From: Yersinia frederiksenii ATCC 33641
GTDB taxonomy: Bacteria; Pseudomonadota; Gammaproteobacteria; Enterobacterales; Enterobacteriaceae
Assembly: GCF_000754805.1 (NCBI RefSeq)
Contig: NZ_KN150731.1
Span: forward strand, 1,837,559-1,901,558
Direction: 5' to 3'
DNA: 64,000 nucleotides
The position numbers and the translations under genes are program-made. A model generated the notes under the pieces. It was given only the letters and a program-made list of their open reading frames with translations, was not told where the DNA came from and made no database searches. Positions 37,984 through 46,413 of the stretch are shown in pieces (the stretch's first letter is position 1; each line of letters starts with the position of its first letter).

Positions 37984-38979
37984 ATGAAAAAAGTAGTGCC
38001 AATTATATTGTTAAGTTTATTTTCTTTATTCTCATCAAAAACCATGGCGTTAAATTGTACGGGGGTCGGTGACGTTGTTATTGATTCCGTAGTGTTAGAT
38101 AAGATGGTTTATCTCTCTAACTCTGAAAATGGAGATGTTATTTGGGAATCTGATGTCTTTACCCGAAATATCACTTGTACCTCTAGTATTACTGAGCCAG
38201 TGTATATATATGCTTATCCTAAAATGGCCTCTGAAACACTCCCCGATAATGTAGAAATGGGGTTATTTTTTGATGGTCATGACTTGGGAACGATGGATGC
38301 AACCGGAGATGTGACGAGTCGCAGGACAAATACGGGCTGGACTGTAAATGGGGGTACCCCACTCGTCAAAAATGGTGTCACATTTCAGACGTATTTAAAG
38401 AAAACAGGGGATATAAATACTGCTGGTGTAACCAATATTACCCTTTTTCAATTAGATGGCGAAGGTGGACTTAATACAATGCCTACTGCAAAGAACTATA
38501 AATTTGTAATTTCGGGTTGGAATAATGTTGGAACCTTAGATTGTCGTGAAAATATTACCGGTGGCTCTTTCTCTGTTACTTCTGAAACAGATCAAGTTGT
38601 TGCTGGTACTGCCAGTTCTCAAATTAATCATCCGACTATAGCTGTTACATGTACAGGTGATGCCTCCTCTCTTAGCATGACAAAATCGATTTCAGGACGA
38701 TTAGATCTCTTGGGTTCTGGTGGTTCGTTCTCAACGAATAAAGAGGGGCTGACACTCAGTATGTTTTATGAAGGGACAGAATTAAGACCTAATGATGATA
38801 TTATTGTTGATATTCCTGTTTCTTCCGGAAGTGGTAGCAAGGTTTTCAGCTTTGATGTGAAACCTGCATTATCAGTTCTTCAGCTTAATAATCCAAGCTG
38901 GCTTTTCTCTGATTCAGATGAGGCGATTAGTGCGACTATTCCGTTCTCATTTACGCCAACACGAGTGAATTTAAATTAA
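37984..38979 (+). CDS. Fimbrial-type adhesin-like secreted protein
   Basis: 331-residue protein with a signal peptide (cleavage near TMA/LNC) and two apparent beta domains. The second, from about residue 190 with paired Cys (DCRENITGG...VTCTGDAS) and a C-terminal alternating strand (ATIPFSFTPTRVNLN), looks like a fimbrial subunit or tip adhesin domain. No chaperone or usher is next to it; the nearest fimbrial loci are about 8 kb away. AAGGA lies before the ATG. It follows the giant adhesin by 130 bp on the same strand. Assignment is by general fold features only. Confidence 0.6.
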   Translation: MKKVVPIILLSLFSLFSSKTMALNCTGVGDVVIDSVVLDKMVYLSNSENGDVIWESDVFTRNITCTSSITEPVYIYAYPKMASETLPDNVEMGLFFDGHDLGTMDATGDVTSRRTNTGWTVNGGTPLVKNGVTFQTYLKKTGDINTAGVTNITLFQLDGEGGLNTMPTAKNYKFVISGWNNVGTLDCRENITGGSFSVTSETDQVVAGTASSQINHPTIAVTCTGDASSLSMTKSISGRLDLLGSGGSFSTNKEGLTLSMFYEGTELRPNDDIIVDIPVSSGSGSKVFSFDVKPALSVLQLNNPSWLFSDSDEAISATIPFSFTPTRVNLN

Positions 38980-39117
38980 CTAATCAAAGATGGGATTTTC
39001 CTCTTTATACATAGCATATTGATGCCTGAAAGCTTTGTTTCATGATTTTTAGTGCAGAGTATTAACTGACAGGTGTCAATATAATAAGAAATACTCAATA
39101 CTATTGAGAATAATTTC

Positions 39118-39372
39118 ATGAAGAGAGTGGAGCCTTTATTTTTTGGTGTTTTTTGGTTTTCATGGCTGTTTTGTTTTATTTCACTGATCAGTGTTGAGTT
39201 TATCCCTGATTTTGTTATCTATCTGTACTCAGTTTATTTTGGGGTTGTTTTTTTTGAAGATATTCATGGGCCTTTGATCGCCATTTTATTGTGGTCATCA
39301 TTCTTTCTAACCATCGCCATTATGATGTTGATCTATTTGTTTTTTAAACGTAACAATGACGCTCAATTCTAA
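39118..39372 (+). CDS. Small predicted membrane protein
   Basis: 84-residue hydrophobic protein with two or three membrane segments (FFGVFWFSWLFCFISLISV; the middle; IAILLWSSFFLTIAIMMLIYLFF) and a short basic tail. No family recognised. It lies between the fimbrial-type protein and the LuxR regulator on the same strand. The ribosome site is weak. Confidence 0.5.
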   Translation: MKRVEPLFFGVFWFSWLFCFISLISVEFIPDFVIYLYSVYFGVVFFEDIHGPLIAILLWSSFFLTIAIMMLIYLFFKRNNDAQF

Positions 39373-39415
39373 AGCTTAGTAAGGATTTATTTTAAATATC
39401 AATAGGGATTATTAT

Positions 39416-40045
39416 ATGGAAGAGAAAAAAATCATTATTCAACATGCCTGTCAATTTACTCGTTTCAGTATGAAAGATATTTTAAGCAATGAGTTAGCTA
39501 TGGAGCCAGTTAATATTGTGGATCATGCGGAATCACTAAATGATGTTTATGATAATTTGGTTCGCTTCCCCTCTACTCATATGGTCGTTTTAAGTTTGTA
39601 CGGTTGCGATTATTGTTACACTAATGCCTTTAGCTTAATTATCAATTGGTTGCAAGATAACCGAGCAACTTGTCGCGTCGTTATCATCGCCGATATATCT
39701 TATATCCGGCTATTAGAGCACTATTTTTATGGCATCGATCTTATTTATACCATGATTGCGCAAGCAGCCCCGATTAGCCACTTTGTCGATCGGTTAACAC
39801 ATGTCTTTTTCCAGACCACTCCAACCAAACGTTTTTTTTATCGTAAGCGCCATCTGCCACTATCGAAACGAGAACAAACAGTAATGGGATTATTGCTGCA
39901 AGGAAACTCAAATAATAACATTGCGACTATCTTGCAGTTAAGCAACAAAACCGTCAGTTACTATAAGAGAAGTGCTTTAAGTAAGCTGGGAATTCCTTCT
40001 TTACAGCCCATGTTAATCTTACCCATCAGTCGGGTAGTGCATTAA
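39416..40045 (+). CDS. LuxR-type transcriptional regulator
   Basis: 209-residue DNA-binding protein. The C-terminal LuxR helix-turn-helix is clear at about residues 145-195 (LSKREQTVMGLLLQGNSNNNIATILQLSNKTVSYYKRSALSKLG). The N-terminal domain resembles a receiver fold without evident phospho-acceptor features, as in RcsA-like orphan regulators. It is preceded by AGGGA and likely controls the neighbouring surface genes. Because RcsA-type proteins partner with RcsB, and RcsAB-like boxes occur in this window, such a link is worth considering, but it is inference. Confidence 0.8.
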   Translation: MEEKKIIIQHACQFTRFSMKDILSNELAMEPVNIVDHAESLNDVYDNLVRFPSTHMVVLSLYGCDYCYTNAFSLIINWLQDNRATCRVVIIADISYIRLLEHYFYGIDLIYTMIAQAAPISHFVDRLTHVFFQTTPTKRFFYRKRHLPLSKREQTVMGLLLQGNSNNNIATILQLSNKTVSYYKRSALSKLGIPSLQPMLILPISRVVH

Positions 40046-40139
40046 TAAAATCAATTAAGCAGCAAACTGACTTTGTTCCAAGTTTGGTATTCCAGTAACC
40101 CTTTGAGGATAAATCTTCGGTGTGAAAATAATTCTATTT

Positions 40140-40165
40140 GACCCAACACCGCACGATGTTGGGTC
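40140..40165. terminator. Hairpin between convergent luxR-type and GH3 genes
   Basis: 9-bp perfect arms GACCCAACA and TGTTGGGTC with an 8-bp loop, in the gap between convergent genes. On the - strand it is followed by a short A/T-rich run; it probably ends transcription from one or both sides. Confidence 0.55.
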
Positions 40166-40183
40166 TGTGCTGGAGTAGGATAT

Positions 40184-42553
40184 TTAACTCGTACAGTGAC
40201 TAACCATGCGCCAGTTGCCACTCAATACCCGAGTTTCTCCTGTTACCTTGACCAAACCAACACTACGAATATCATCGCTTGAAGCTCCAACCCGTATATC
40301 AAATTCACCGGGTTCCACCACGCGCTGGCCATCTCGACGTGTAAAGCTGAGCATATCTGTGGGAATGTGGAATGTTAATCGAGCTGATTCCCCCGGAGCC
40401 AGATAAACTCGCTGAAAAGCTTTTAGCTCTTGTACCGGACGAACCATTGAAGCCACTTTATCACGCACATACAACTGCACAACTTCACTACCTGCCCATG
40501 TACCGCTGTTGGTCACAGTCAGGCTGACTTTCACCTCCCCCCCTTCATTAACCACCTCATGACTGAGCTGTTCTAACTGCCCATAATCGAATTCCGTCCA
40601 GGTTTTACCGTAACCAAACGGATACCGCGCCCCAAAATGGAAAGCAAACGGCGTACCACCGCTTTTCAACTTATGGTTGTAGTAATACGGCATGGCACCG
40701 GCGCTTTTGGGTACAGATAGCACCAGTCGTCCACCGGGCTCGGCTTTGCCGGTCAAGACATCGGCAATAGCGTGCCCACCTTCCTGCCCTGGAGCCCAGG
40801 CCATCAGCAATGCTGCAACGTGATCTTCCTGCCCGCCGAGGTTATAAGGACGCCCACCGGTCACCACCACCACCACCGGCTTGCCGGTAGCCACCAGTTC
40901 ATCGAGTAGTTGCTGTTGGACACCTGGCAGTGACAAACTATCTGTATCCGAACCTTCCCCAACCGTGCCACTTTGGAATAGACCTGCAAGATCCCCCACG
41001 CACAGAACGACCACATCACTGTGGTTGGCAAGGTGCACAGCTTCTGGGATCAGACTGGTGTCTGTTGAAACCGGCGAGCTTTGCATTGGTTTGTTGCTAC
41101 TGTCGCCGGGGAATACCGGTGCACCCGCCATACGTTTCTCAATAATATGGCAGCCTTTCGCGTAGTGAACATTATCGTTACCAAGCTGTTCACGCATCGC
41201 TTGTAGCGGGGTAGTAACCTGAGTGGTTTGCTCCAACATGTCGCTGATGATCAAATGTACCGGGAAACTGTAGCCACTCAGCAGGGCCAAAGGGTCATCA
41301 GCTGTCGGGCCAATAACCGCTACCTGCGGCAGGTTTTTTAGCGGCAGAATGCCATTATTTTCCAGCAGTGTTATTGAACGAGTTGCCACATCACGGGCGA
41401 TTTGACGGGTGGTGGCGCTTTGCAGTTCAATTGTATTTTCATCGGCATAAGGATGTTCAAACAGGCCGAGGTTGAATTTTTCTTTCAGTACGCGGCTAAC
41501 GATTTCATCGATTTTCGCCATACTGATCAGGCCGCGATCGACGGCTTCACGTAAATGACGGGCACAGTCGTCTTTTGGCAGTTCCACATCCAGACCAGCA
41601 TTAAAAGCCAGTGCTGCCGATTGCGCAGCATCATGCGACACACCATGATGCTGATGCAGCAAACTAACGCCGCCGTAATCGGCCACGATAATTCCATCAA
41701 AGCCCCATTGCTCACGCAACACCGTGGTCAGTAGGAATGAATCCGAATGGCCCGGCTGGTTATCAATATCATGATAAGCAGGCATCACCGAGCCAGCATT
41801 CGCCAGTTTTACTGCCATTTCGAATGGCAACAGAAAGGTGTCGTTGAGTTCGCAAAAACCGAGATGTACCGGCGCATGATTACGCGCGCCTTCACTAAAG
41901 GAATGGCCAACATAATGTTTGAGGGTTGCCAGTAAGTCTCGCTTCTTCCCTTGCAGGCCTTTCACATAATGTGTCGCCATCATCCCGACCAGCCATGGGT
42001 CCTCCCCAAATGTCTCTTCAGTACGTCCCCAGCGGACATCGCGGGAAACATCGAGCACCGGGGCAAGCCCTTGATGACATCCAGTTGAGCGGGCTTCCTG
42101 CCCGATGGCCGCCGCGGCGCGCTCCACAAGCTCTAGATCCCATGTTGAACCATAGTTTAGTGAGGAAGGAAATAGCGTGGCATCTTTACATAATAATCCT
42201 ACCAGACACTCTTCGTGGAATAGCGCCGGGATCCCTAAGCGCGTCTCTTCAATGAGCGTTCGCTGCAATTTATTCGCGGCACGCACACCTTCTTGGGCAT
42301 CAACAATATGTGTTCCCAACGGGCGAGTAATTTGCCCGATACCCAGTTTTATACGTTCCTGTAGAGAGGACTGTGCGCCAGCACCGGAAAACTCATCACT
42401 CAAATCGGTGCGCTCTTTATGCAGCCCATCAGCGGAAAGTATCAGCCAGAAAGCATGCATCTGGGCGAACTTTTCTTCATCGGTCATGCGCGACAACAGG
42501 TCGGCAACTCGTTCACTAATTGGGTATTGGGCATCCTTATAAATAACAGTCAT
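40184..42553 (-). CDS. Glycoside hydrolase family 3 beta-glycosidase
   Basis: 789-residue GH3 enzyme, probably a cytoplasmic beta-glucosidase or beta-xylosidase that cleaves imported oligosaccharides. The (beta/alpha)8 domain contains LKHYVGHSFSEG and the nucleophile motif GFDGIIVADYGG with Asp292. A second alpha/beta domain and a C-terminal fibronectin III-like domain (LTVTNSGTWAGSEVVQLYVRD) follow. No signal peptide is seen. It is translated 3 bp after the sugar symporter with GGAGTAAT as ribosome site, so the two form an uptake-and-cleavage operon. Exact sugar not decidable. Confidence 0.9.
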   Translation of the reverse strand: MTVIYKDAQYPISERVADLLSRMTDEEKFAQMHAFWLILSADGLHKERTDLSDEFSGAGAQSSLQERIKLGIGQITRPLGTHIVDAQEGVRAANKLQRTLIEETRLGIPALFHEECLVGLLCKDATLFPSSLNYGSTWDLELVERAAAAIGQEARSTGCHQGLAPVLDVSRDVRWGRTEETFGEDPWLVGMMATHYVKGLQGKKRDLLATLKHYVGHSFSEGARNHAPVHLGFCELNDTFLLPFEMAVKLANAGSVMPAYHDIDNQPGHSDSFLLTTVLREQWGFDGIIVADYGGVSLLHQHHGVSHDAAQSAALAFNAGLDVELPKDDCARHLREAVDRGLISMAKIDEIVSRVLKEKFNLGLFEHPYADENTIELQSATTRQIARDVATRSITLLENNGILPLKNLPQVAVIGPTADDPLALLSGYSFPVHLIISDMLEQTTQVTTPLQAMREQLGNDNVHYAKGCHIIEKRMAGAPVFPGDSSNKPMQSSPVSTDTSLIPEAVHLANHSDVVVLCVGDLAGLFQSGTVGEGSDTDSLSLPGVQQQLLDELVATGKPVVVVVTGGRPYNLGGQEDHVAALLMAWAPGQEGGHAIADVLTGKAEPGGRLVLSVPKSAGAMPYYYNHKLKSGGTPFAFHFGARYPFGYGKTWTEFDYGQLEQLSHEVVNEGGEVKVSLTVTNSGTWAGSEVVQLYVRDKVASMVRPVQELKAFQRVYLAPGESARLTFHIPTDMLSFTRRDGQRVVEPGEFDIRVGASSDDIRSVGLVKVTGETRVLSGNWRMVSHCTS

Positions 42554-42556
42554 ATA

Positions 42557-43945
42557 TTACTCCTGTGTTGCAGGGGTCAGAGACGGCGCATCATTGCGGC
42601 TTTGGCGCTTAACGGCCAGTTCGTTGGCAATATTTGTGACCAGGCGGCTATTCAATTTATAAGCAAACAGCAACAAGGCCATGGCGACAAATAGTGCTGA
42701 AGGGATAAGCGTGAATAAGACGTTAATGGTGGTCAGAACACTGGCTGATTGAGAAATCTCGCCTGGGACATAGTTCACCAGACCCAGTACCCAGCCGACG
42801 ACAGCTCCACCCAATGCCAGGCCAAATTTAATGGCGAACAGTGCGGTAGAAAATACTAGCCCATCCAACCGACGGCCGGTACGGTGCTCTTCGTAGTCCA
42901 CGACGTCAGAGAACATTGTCCACTGTAGCGGTGTAGTCAGGTTCTGAATAAAGCTAAAGACAATATTAACGGCTAAAATAACCCATACAGATGAAGGGGG
43001 AATAAAGAATATCGCGCTGGCAAAAAACACGAAACTCACGATAGTCCATTGATAGGCTCGCACCCGGTCAAATTTTCCTAGTAGGCGTTCAGAAAGTAAT
43101 GCTCCCAAGAGAGAGGCCACCATGCCGGATACAATAAACATGAACACTAAATCCGGGCGTAAAAGAACATATTTTACGTAGTACATTGTCGCGGAGCCGC
43201 GAGTCACTACCGCGGTTAACAGCAGGATATTGAACAGGAAAACAATGCGCCACTGACTATTTTTCGTCAGCAGTTTTAAATCACCCAGCATTGAGCCTGA
43301 AGTATCATTACGTGGAGAATATCGCTCTCGAGTCATGGCAAAGCAGCAGTAAAATAACACCACGCCAAGCAGCCCCATCAGGCTCATGGCATAGAAATAA
43401 CCTTTTTGCGCATTACCGTTTCCTAACCAGTCCACCAGTGGCAGGGCAATCACGGTAACAATCAAACCACCAATAAATGACAGTGCAAAGCGCCAAGATT
43501 GAATCGAATGCCGCTCACGCGGATTCAAAGTTAGCGCGCCGGGCATGGCACAATAGGGGACATTAATTGCCGAATAGACCAGACTGAGCAGGCTGTATGT
43601 GACACAGGCATAAATAATTTTCGCTGTGGGCCCAACATCTGGTACATAAAAGGTAATCAAGCAACTGACGCCGAAAGGAATAGCAAACCATAATAGCCAC
43701 GGACGGAAACGACCATGCTTAGTTTGGGTGCGATCGACCATCGCGCCAATACAGGGATCAATAAAGGCATCCACCACCCGCACCAGTAAAAACATGGTGC
43801 CCATAATCGCTGCTGGCAACCCAAATACATCGGTGTAGAAATAGGCTAAAAACAGTGTGGCAGTTTGCCAGACCAGAGCGCTTGCCATATCGCCCAGGCC
43901 ATAACCTATTTTATCTTTAGTACTGAGTACAAAGGCGGTATTCAT
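42557..43945 (-). CDS. GPH-family glycoside:cation symporter
   Basis: 462-residue inner-membrane transporter of the MelB/GPH family with about 12 membrane segments. The family pattern is seen in KIGYGLGDMASALVW at the N terminus, VVDAFIDPCIGAMVDRT and KHGRFRPWLLW in the first cytoplasmic loop. It likely imports a beta-glycoside together with Na+ or H+ for the downstream GH3 enzyme. AAGGAAA precedes its ATG. No dedicated regulator gene is adjacent. Confidence 0.9.
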   Translation of the reverse strand: MNTAFVLSTKDKIGYGLGDMASALVWQTATLFLAYFYTDVFGLPAAIMGTMFLLVRVVDAFIDPCIGAMVDRTQTKHGRFRPWLLWFAIPFGVSCLITFYVPDVGPTAKIIYACVTYSLLSLVYSAINVPYCAMPGALTLNPRERHSIQSWRFALSFIGGLIVTVIALPLVDWLGNGNAQKGYFYAMSLMGLLGVVLFYCCFAMTRERYSPRNDTSGSMLGDLKLLTKNSQWRIVFLFNILLLTAVVTRGSATMYYVKYVLLRPDLVFMFIVSGMVASLLGALLSERLLGKFDRVRAYQWTIVSFVFFASAIFFIPPSSVWVILAVNIVFSFIQNLTTPLQWTMFSDVVDYEEHRTGRRLDGLVFSTALFAIKFGLALGGAVVGWVLGLVNYVPGEISQSASVLTTINVLFTLIPSALFVAMALLLFAYKLNSRLVTNIANELAVKRQSRNDAPSLTPATQE

Positions 43946-44686
43946 TGTTGTTTCCTTTTTTGCCAGAACAAAAAAACAGATTATTCATCCCATCCGCGCA
44001 ACATATTTCACGGCGTTTTTTCGTGCCAGAACCAGCACATGCTTAAAAATAGACAATGATGAAAACACTCAGTCTAATATCCTGGATATGGCAGTGGAAC
44101 AGCAATTTCTAGGCGTTTTTTCATAGCGGATAATACTGGATTTATGATTAGAACCTTGTGAGGCTAATATTATTTTATTCTGTTTGTCATAGTAGGGTTT
44201 TAACGGATTTTTTGCTTTGTTATTTGTATAATGAATGCCTTTAAATTCATAAAAATAAGTCATTCTATCGCTCCAGAAATGAATGAAATCAAACAAAAAT
44301 ATTACGATCCAGAATCATGTTGGACTTCCCGTAGTGGTGAAGGAATTCTGTAATTTCACTCAGGAGTTATGGAATTTAACAAGTGTGAGTTATGTCTAAA
44401 AAGTGATGTGTCTGGGGAAGGGGTAGACAACAGTTCATTTTAAAAAGAACAATGCAATGAAGGGGAGTTTATGTGGTAACGGAACAGAGCGAGATATCAT
44501 CTCTAAGAGATGCATTGGGGGCCGCCAGTCTGTAGATACATAGTTGTTAAACTAACAACTATGAGTGAGTGTTTTAGTTCTAATGCTCATATATATTCGC
44601 CAACGCATTTATAAAAGGGAATTTACTATAGGTCAACTCCATTCACATAATTTTCGCAATACACAGTAAGATATTAATAATGGCTT
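43946..44686. other. Gene-poor region between the glycoside operon and the enterotoxin gene
   Basis: About 740 bp without a supported gene; a 75-codon frame on the - strand (44069-44296) lacks gene character. The region contains the upstream DNA of the symporter operon and two compact perfect inverted repeats (44498-44512 and 44539-44563) that lie downstream of the enterotoxin gene. Confidence 0.5.
44539..44563. repeat. Perfect 11-bp inverted repeat (hairpin) downstream of the enterotoxin gene
   Basis: Arms CATAGTTGTTA and TAACAACTATG around a 3-bp AAC centre. It lies about 125 bp beyond the stop of the - strand toxin gene. There is no following T run, so it may be an RNA-stabilising hairpin or a protein site. 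A second small one (CATCTCT-A-AGAGATG) is at 44498-44512. Confidence 0.6.
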
Positions 44687-44872
44687 TTATAGCGAACAAC
44701 CAGCACAAGCAATGTTGCAACATATTTCACAACAATCAATTTCCTCAGAGGCAGGGGATTCAACTGTTATTGGCACGGGTGATAAATCACTAGGATTATT
44801 TAAATTCACATCCTGACTAAAAGCACAAAATGATGATATCATTAACGCGATAACTATAATGATTCTTTGCAT
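44687..44872 (-). CDS. Heat-stable enterotoxin precursor, STa/Yst type
   Basis: 61-residue precursor. Residues 1-19 are a signal peptide (MQRIIIVIALMISSFCAFS), about 25 residues form a pro-region, and the C terminus holds the 13-residue toxin core CCEICCNIACAGC (residues 47-59) followed by SL. The six Cys have exactly the spacing of E. coli STa and Yersinia Yst. STa-class peptides act outside the bacterium on guanylate cyclase C of gut epithelium, raising cGMP. The core differs from the usual CCN-P-AC by having Ile in place of Pro. The pro-region is about 10 residues shorter than that of classic Yst (71 residues). GGAGG lies 4 bp before the ATG. Confidence 0.88.
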   Translation of the reverse strand: MQRIIIVIALMISSFCAFSQDVNLNNPSDLSPVPITVESPASEEIDCCEICCNIACAGCSL

Positions 44873-44941
44873 AAAACCTCCATAACTCCGTTGTGGTGTG
44901 GTACGAAAAATACGCGAGCGATATCAATGAGTAGAAAATAA

Positions 44942-44969
44942 AGTATCAGATTATTGAAATAAAAATCAA
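44942..44969 (-). promoter_or_regulatory. Candidate promoter of the enterotoxin gene
   Basis: On the - strand, TTGATT (44964-44969) and GATACT (44942-44947) are separated by 16 bp, about 70 bp before the toxin ATG. The surroundings are very AT-rich, as expected for an H-NS/YmoA-silenced virulence promoter. This is a consensus-like match only. Confidence 0.3.
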
Positions 44970-45674
44970 TGTGTTATATCGACCTGGAACTTTCCTATTT
45001 TATATGTAAATACCCTTTTATAAATGCCTTGATAATAATGTGATCGTTAATGATTTCCTTGTAAATTTAAACGTCCAGATAAGTTGAGTATTATTGTCGT
45101 TAACTATATCCCCAGAGGGTATTACTATCTCCATTGATAATCACGATATGCGCGGTGGAACATCTATAATTAGTATTATGATTAAAGACTATTATTTTTA
45201 ATTGTCAAATTTACGAATAATATTAATTATTTTAATTTAAATAAGTAAGCATGATTAATAATTTGCAACTTAATTAATTATTTAATTTTTTGGGTGAGTG
45301 AAAATGCTAATAAAATTAGCGTTTTCACAGCAGTCCATCCCTTAGGCTGAAGTGTATCTGATGAACTGTGTTTTTAGTCTTTAATAGCTTTAACTTGGAG
45401 TAAAAATTTCCTTAATGTGATTCTGCTCTGCCTGATAAAAAGAGTAATACAGTCTGTTATGGCAGTGTTAATGATGTAAATATCGGATTGCAATACAGCG
45501 AATATAGTATCCAGTATCGTTTTTTAGGCCGTTTATCATGATGATAATGTATCAGTGATGGTTAATCCGGAGGCGAATGTAACCAAGGTTGTATTTAATT
45601 TAATCGTGGCCTAAAAGATTGTATCTATTCCACAACTCAATAAAAGTCGAATAATTGTAAAGCACATTTGAGCA
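44970..45674. other. AT-rich gap with no intact gene
   Basis: About 700 bp, extremely AT-rich. No gene is supported. A short open stretch ending near 45540 (reading ...VNDVNIGLQYSEYSIQYRF... on the + strand) looks protein-like but has no start and may be a gene relic; I could not identify it. Confidence 0.45.
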
Positions 45675-45974
45675 CTAATAAATATTTTTATCAATATAAG
45701 AGCGTTTATCAGAACCTGGCGGTAGTTCCGTTTTCACTATCCGAACATATTCATTCTCGACGATATCCAGCATGTACAGAATTTGCTGGGTATCCAAACC
45801 TGTAGTCAACGATAGAATACATTGAAGACACTCAAAATGAGACTCAGAGTATTCATTATTGCGGTAATTAACTGATAAACCTGATTTTAACGAAAATATG
45901 CTCTGTAAGAATATTCTTACATCAAGTTCGCTTCCATTCCGATGTACGTCCATCCCTGATTGTTGTCTAATCAC
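45675..45974 (-). CDS. Hypothetical small protein divergent from the fimbrial locus
   Basis: Up to 99 residues, no family recognised; composition (for example HFECLQCILSLTTGLDTQQILYMLDIVENEY) is protein-like and two Cys are close together. It is divergent from the dead fimbrial subunit gene at 46089. Its first about 25 codons fall in the stretch duplicated upstream of 49877, where the same reading frame gives a related peptide (GLDVRIFLQ versus ELDVRIFLQ) and then stops. That supports a real coding past, perhaps as a local fimbrial regulator. ATG at 45953 is an alternative start. Confidence 0.4.
   Translation of the reverse strand: MIRQQSGMDVHRNGSELDVRIFLQSIFSLKSGLSVNYRNNEYSESHFECLQCILSLTTGLDTQQILYMLDIVENEYVRIVKTELPPGSDKRSYIDKNIY
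45906..45919. promoter_or_regulatory. RcsAB-box-like palindrome upstream of the dead fimbrial subunit gene
   Basis: TAAGAATATTCTTA, a perfect palindrome that agrees closely with the published RcsAB-box consensus. It sits 183 bp before the ATG at 46089. The same element recurs at the same distance upstream of 49877. A TTGAT-N4-ATCAT element (FNR-like) at 45989-46002 follows in both copies. Confidence 0.5.
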
Positions 45975-46088
45975 ACCAATAAAATAAATTGATCTGTATC
46001 ATTTTTCGGCGAAGTGAAAAAGCTGGATTTACATAATGAGATTGATAGCTGAGTCTTAAATTAAACTTACACTCTGGATATTCTACAG

Positions 46089-46345
46089 ATGAAAAAGCAA
46101 CTGGCCGGCCTGGCTGTTTTATCTTCTCTGATGTTGGGGATGACCGCAGCACATGCGGCACCACCGACCATTGAGTTAAAAGTTAAGGGAAAATTAGGTG
46201 TTCCCACCTGTAATGTGATGGCACCAGATGATGGTATTTATGATTTAAGTTAGATTTCAGCGACCCATATTAAAGCGGGTGTGGCAACCACGGCATTAAC
46301 ATCAATTTAAAAGACCTGGACTATTACCTTCGACGCTTAATTGTC
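46089..46345 (+). pseudogene. Degenerate DUF1120-type fimbrial subunit gene
   Basis: From ATG 46089 the frame encodes a signal peptide and N-terminal half closely similar to the intact subunit at 49877 (MKKQLAGLAVLSSLMLGMTAAHA). In-frame stops occur at 46251-46253 (TAG), 46308-46310 (TAA) and 46338-46340 (TAA), with no frameshift up to there. Similarity ends after about 83 codons and the 3' half is missing; the usher gene begins 70 bp later. A duplicated subunit copy that has died, probably the original first gene of this operon. Confidence 0.85.
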
Positions 46346-46413
46346 TTCTATATTAATCACTTGGATGCACTATTATCGATAAGTGACCTGTTCATTCTAT
46401 TTAGGATTTCTTA

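Noticed and set aside
44069-44296. 75-codon frame on the - strand upstream of the sugar symporter
   Set aside because: No ribosome site or family; spans what is probably regulatory DNA.
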